DNA from: Campylobacteraceae bacterium
Lineage (GTDB): Bacteria; Campylobacterota; Campylobacteria; Campylobacterales; Campylobacteraceae
Assembly: GCA_012521935.1 (NCBI GenBank)
Contig: JAAYLJ010000108.1
Span: 1 to 6,312 of the forward strand
Reading direction: 5' to 3'
DNA: 6,312 nt
A model generated the notes under the pieces. That model saw only the letters and a program-made list of their open reading frames with translations. It made no database searches and was not told the DNA's origin. This document shows positions 4,682-6,312 of the stretch, in pieces; the first letter of the stretch is position 1, and the number at the start of each line of letters is the position of its first letter. The position numbers and the translations under genes were made by a program.

Positions 4682-5620
4682 GATCCCCAAATGAATTATT
4701 TTTTTCAAAATTTTTTTAAATAAATAATTAAAATTTAAAGAAAGTTTTTTATTATTTAAATAATAGTTAGAATCTTCTCCTAAGCCGTCTTTTTTTGATC
4801 CTAAAGAATACCCCTTAATAAATAACCAAATTTTTGTGTTCATTTTATAAATCAAATATTCACGGTAATTTTCCAAAAAATAAGCACTTGCAAGATTATA
4901 ATGTAGAGGCAACTTCCCATCATCCGACTGAATACTTATAGACCCTTCATGAGCTCTAAAAAAAGATAATTTTTCATTTACAAAAGCAAATTTTTTGTAC
5001 TGGTGAGCTGTAAGTAAAAAAATCAATAAATCATTTCCAATAGCATGCATCGCAAAGTCACTATTAACTTTATTTGGAATATCTACCAACAAATTCTTTT
5101 TCAAATCTTTTAATCTAAACAAAGCACATCCTGGAGAGACAGGATAACCACCATCAAATAAAACTCCATTTATATACTTTTCACTTTCATATATTCCTGT
5201 TTCACCTATAAAGTAGTGTGATGTCTTCTTATCTGTTCCATCTATAAATATTTCAGTCCCAATAAATACAAACCCTACATCTTTATTTTCCAAATAAGGT
5301 ACAGTTTTTTCTAAAAAATCAGGGGCTATCAGATCATCTGACCAAAGTATTTTTCCATATTCACCACTTGCTTCGTCAATACATCTTTTCCAATTCCGTA
5401 CAGGTCCTATATTTGTTTCATTTTGAAAGATTTTAATTCTTTCATCTTGAGAAGCTAGTTTTTGCAATACTTCCCAAGTTTTATCTTTACTTTGATTGTC
5501 GACTACTATTATCTCTATATTTTTATATGTCTGATTCAAGGCACTTTGAACTGTTTCTTCTATTAAGTTTTCTCTATTGTAAACTGGTATTAAAATACTA
5601 ACTTTATTTTGTAAATTCAT
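4679..5620 (-). CDS. Glycosyltransferase family 2 (GT-A fold)
   Basis: The 313-aa protein should add a sugar to the lipid-linked oligosaccharide on the cytoplasmic side of the inner membrane. The GT-A core shows VSILIPVYNRENLIEETV at residues 7-24, QTYKNIEIIVVDNQSKDKT at 30-48, NIGPVRNWKRCIDEASGEY at 70-88 and the DxD-type motif LWSDDL with D95-D96. A longer C-terminal region holds conserved histidine/acidic positions (FFRAHEGSIS) and a basic amphipathic tail (YLFKKILKKIIHLGI) that could touch the membrane. The ATG (5620-5618) overlaps the flippase end by 17 nt and has GAAGAAGA upstream, so translation is probably coupled. The end is odd. The stop codon is created by the junction of the 77-bp tandem repeat. 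Without the repeat the frame would run ten residues into the neighbouring mobile unit (RVRALLLTKI). The native C-terminus may therefore have been altered. Substrate is not readable. Confidence 0.9.
   Translation of the reverse strand: MNLQNKVSILIPVYNRENLIEETVQSALNQTYKNIEIIVVDNQSKDKTWEVLQKLASQDERIKIFQNETNIGPVRNWKRCIDEASGEYGKILWSDDLIAPDFLEKTVPYLENKDVGFVFIGTEIFIDGTDKKTSHYFIGETGIYESEKYINGVLFDGGYPVSPGCALFRLKDLKKNLLVDIPNKVNSDFAMHAIGNDLLIFLLTAHQYKKFAFVNEKLSFFRAHEGSISIQSDDGKLPLHYNLASAYFLENYREYLIYKMNTKIWLFIKGYSLGSKKDGLGEDSNYYLNNKKLSLNFNYLFKKILKKIIHLGI
4682..4758. repeat. 77-bp perfect tandem repeat, inner copy (3' end of glycosyltransferase)
   Basis: Encodes about the last 25 residues of the glycosyltransferase (NNKKLSLNFNYLFKKI... 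to HLGI). Period 77 is not a multiple of three, so the two copies are read in different frames. No shared bases at the copy edges point to microhomology. Confidence 0.95.
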
Positions 5621-6312
5621 TAAATCTTCTTCTTTTTATCATCATAAAATTATATCCATATACTACTATGGAAGCGATTAACTGCGATGTTACTAATCCA
5701 TAAATCTCAAATATTGGTACAAGTATAAAATATCCTGCGATTGTGGTTACCGAACCTATAGCTAAATTTACTACTAATACCGATGGTTTTGCTATAGCAT
5801 TGAAAAAATAAGCGAAAATAGGCTCTAAACTTCTTACAACTAAAAACAATGCAAAAATGAGTAAATAGTTAAAAGAGTTTTGAGCAAATTCACTATCTAT
5901 ATATATGCTTATAAATGGTTTCCAAATTATTATCGCACCAAAAGCTAAAACAATGGAAGACAACAAAGAATAAACTAACAGTTTTTTGAAGTTACTTTTT
6001 AGTGCTTCTAAATCTTTATCCCCATGAAGTTTTGAAAGTTTTGGTAAAAATATTTTAAAGATCTTAGTTAAAAATCCATACAGATAAACAAATGCATTGA
6101 CTACAAAACTATAAATACCTAAGGCTTCCAATCCAAAAAATTTACTAATAATAAACTTATCAAGATGTCCTCCTAAAAGTGAGAGCCCATATTGCAATGA
6201 TGAGACTTTTAAAAATTTCATCATTTTTTCTCTTATCTCTTCATTAGGTTTTGAAAATGAAAGATAAGTAAATGATTTTTTTGAAAAAATAAAATAGATA
6301 AAAGCTTTGAAT
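5604..6312 (-). CDS. Wzx-type polysaccharide flippase, C-terminal part, 5' end outside window
   Basis: The frame is open from the right edge (first full codon 6311-6309) to TAA 5606-5604, 235 residues. The ATG-ATG at 6224 is internal: the 29 codons before it continue without stop (FKAFIYFIFSKKSFTYLSFS...) and belong to the same protein. Family members are about 400-480 aa with 12-14 membrane helices. About half is seen, with hydrophobic helices around LLVYSLLSSIVLAFGAIIIW, FNYLLIFALFLVVRSL, VLVVNLAIGSVTTIAGYFIL and LVTSQLIASIVVYGYNF. The block GGHLDKFIISKFFGLEALGI is characteristic of the second half of polysaccharide exporters (Polysacc_synt/MOP superfamily), which flip undecaprenyl-linked glycan across the inner membrane. 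The basic tail (IKRRRFNEFTK) is cytoplasmic. It overlaps the next glycosyltransferase by 17 nt. Confidence 0.85.
   Translation of the reverse strand, partial: FKAFIYFIFSKKSFTYLSFSKPNEEIREKMMKFLKVSSLQYGLSLLGGHLDKFIISKFFGLEALGIYSFVVNAFVYLYGFLTKIFKIFLPKLSKLHGDKDLEALKSNFKKLLVYSLLSSIVLAFGAIIIWKPFISIYIDSEFAQNSFNYLLIFALFLVVRSLEPIFAYFFNAIAKPSVLVVNLAIGSVTTIAGYFILVPIFEIYGLVTSQLIASIVVYGYNFMMIKRRRFNEFTK

Noticed and set aside
4605..4758. Start of a CRISPR array
   Set aside because: Two directly abutting 77-bp copies without spacers, one of them coding; this is a tandem duplication.
6222..6224. ATG as start of the flippase
   Set aside because: The frame stays open to the window edge with family-like hydrophobic sequence, and a 206-aa flippase would lack half its helices. 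The gene is simply cut by the window.

Overview
The window is AT-rich. All but one of its genes lie on the minus strand. They read as part of a cell-surface polysaccharide (O-antigen or capsule type) biosynthesis cluster that has been invaded twice by mobile DNA. The base composition, the codon bias toward A/T, and the style of the glycosyltransferase and REP-associated transposase proteins suggest a Campylobacterota member (Sulfurimonas/Sulfurovum/Arcobacter-like). This is inference, because no taxonomic marker gene is present.

On the minus strand, transcription runs from the right edge. A Wzx-type flippase cut by the window edge (5604-6311) is followed, with a 17-nt overlap, by a family 2 glycosyltransferase (4679-5620). 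The last 77 bp of that glycosyltransferase are perfectly duplicated in tandem (4605-4681 and 4682-4758). The outer copy abuts a two-gene mobile or toxin-antitoxin-like unit. That unit consists of a 349-aa protein with an N-terminal Y1/HUH (RAYT-type) transposase domain, a helix-turn-helix and an additional C-terminal domain (3478-4527), overlapping by 38 nt an AbiEii-like nucleotidyltransferase (2895-3515). A probable own promoter lies at 4566-4593 and a weak hairpin/T-run terminator at 2812-2833.

To the left, on the plus strand, sits an almost intact IS3-family element (about 1476/1482 to 2807/2813). Its OrfA and OrfB regions are in one uninterrupted frame (394 codons) and the DD(35)E triad is complete. 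The transposase lacks any ATG/GTG/TTG at its expected start and has ATA at perfect Shine-Dalgarno spacing. Beyond the IS are two out-of-frame remnants of polysaccharide genes (1109-1481). They are followed by an intact second family 2 glycosyltransferase (248-1000) and the first 50 codons of a membrane protein (1-152).

The surviving glycan genes would make and export a lipid-linked oligosaccharide: two sugar-adding enzymes at the inner membrane face, a flippase, and possibly a polymerase or ligase at the left edge. The most interesting object is the RAYT-domain protein coupled to a nucleotidyltransferase. It looks like a transposase domain joined to the antitoxin-side partner of an AbiEii-type toxin.
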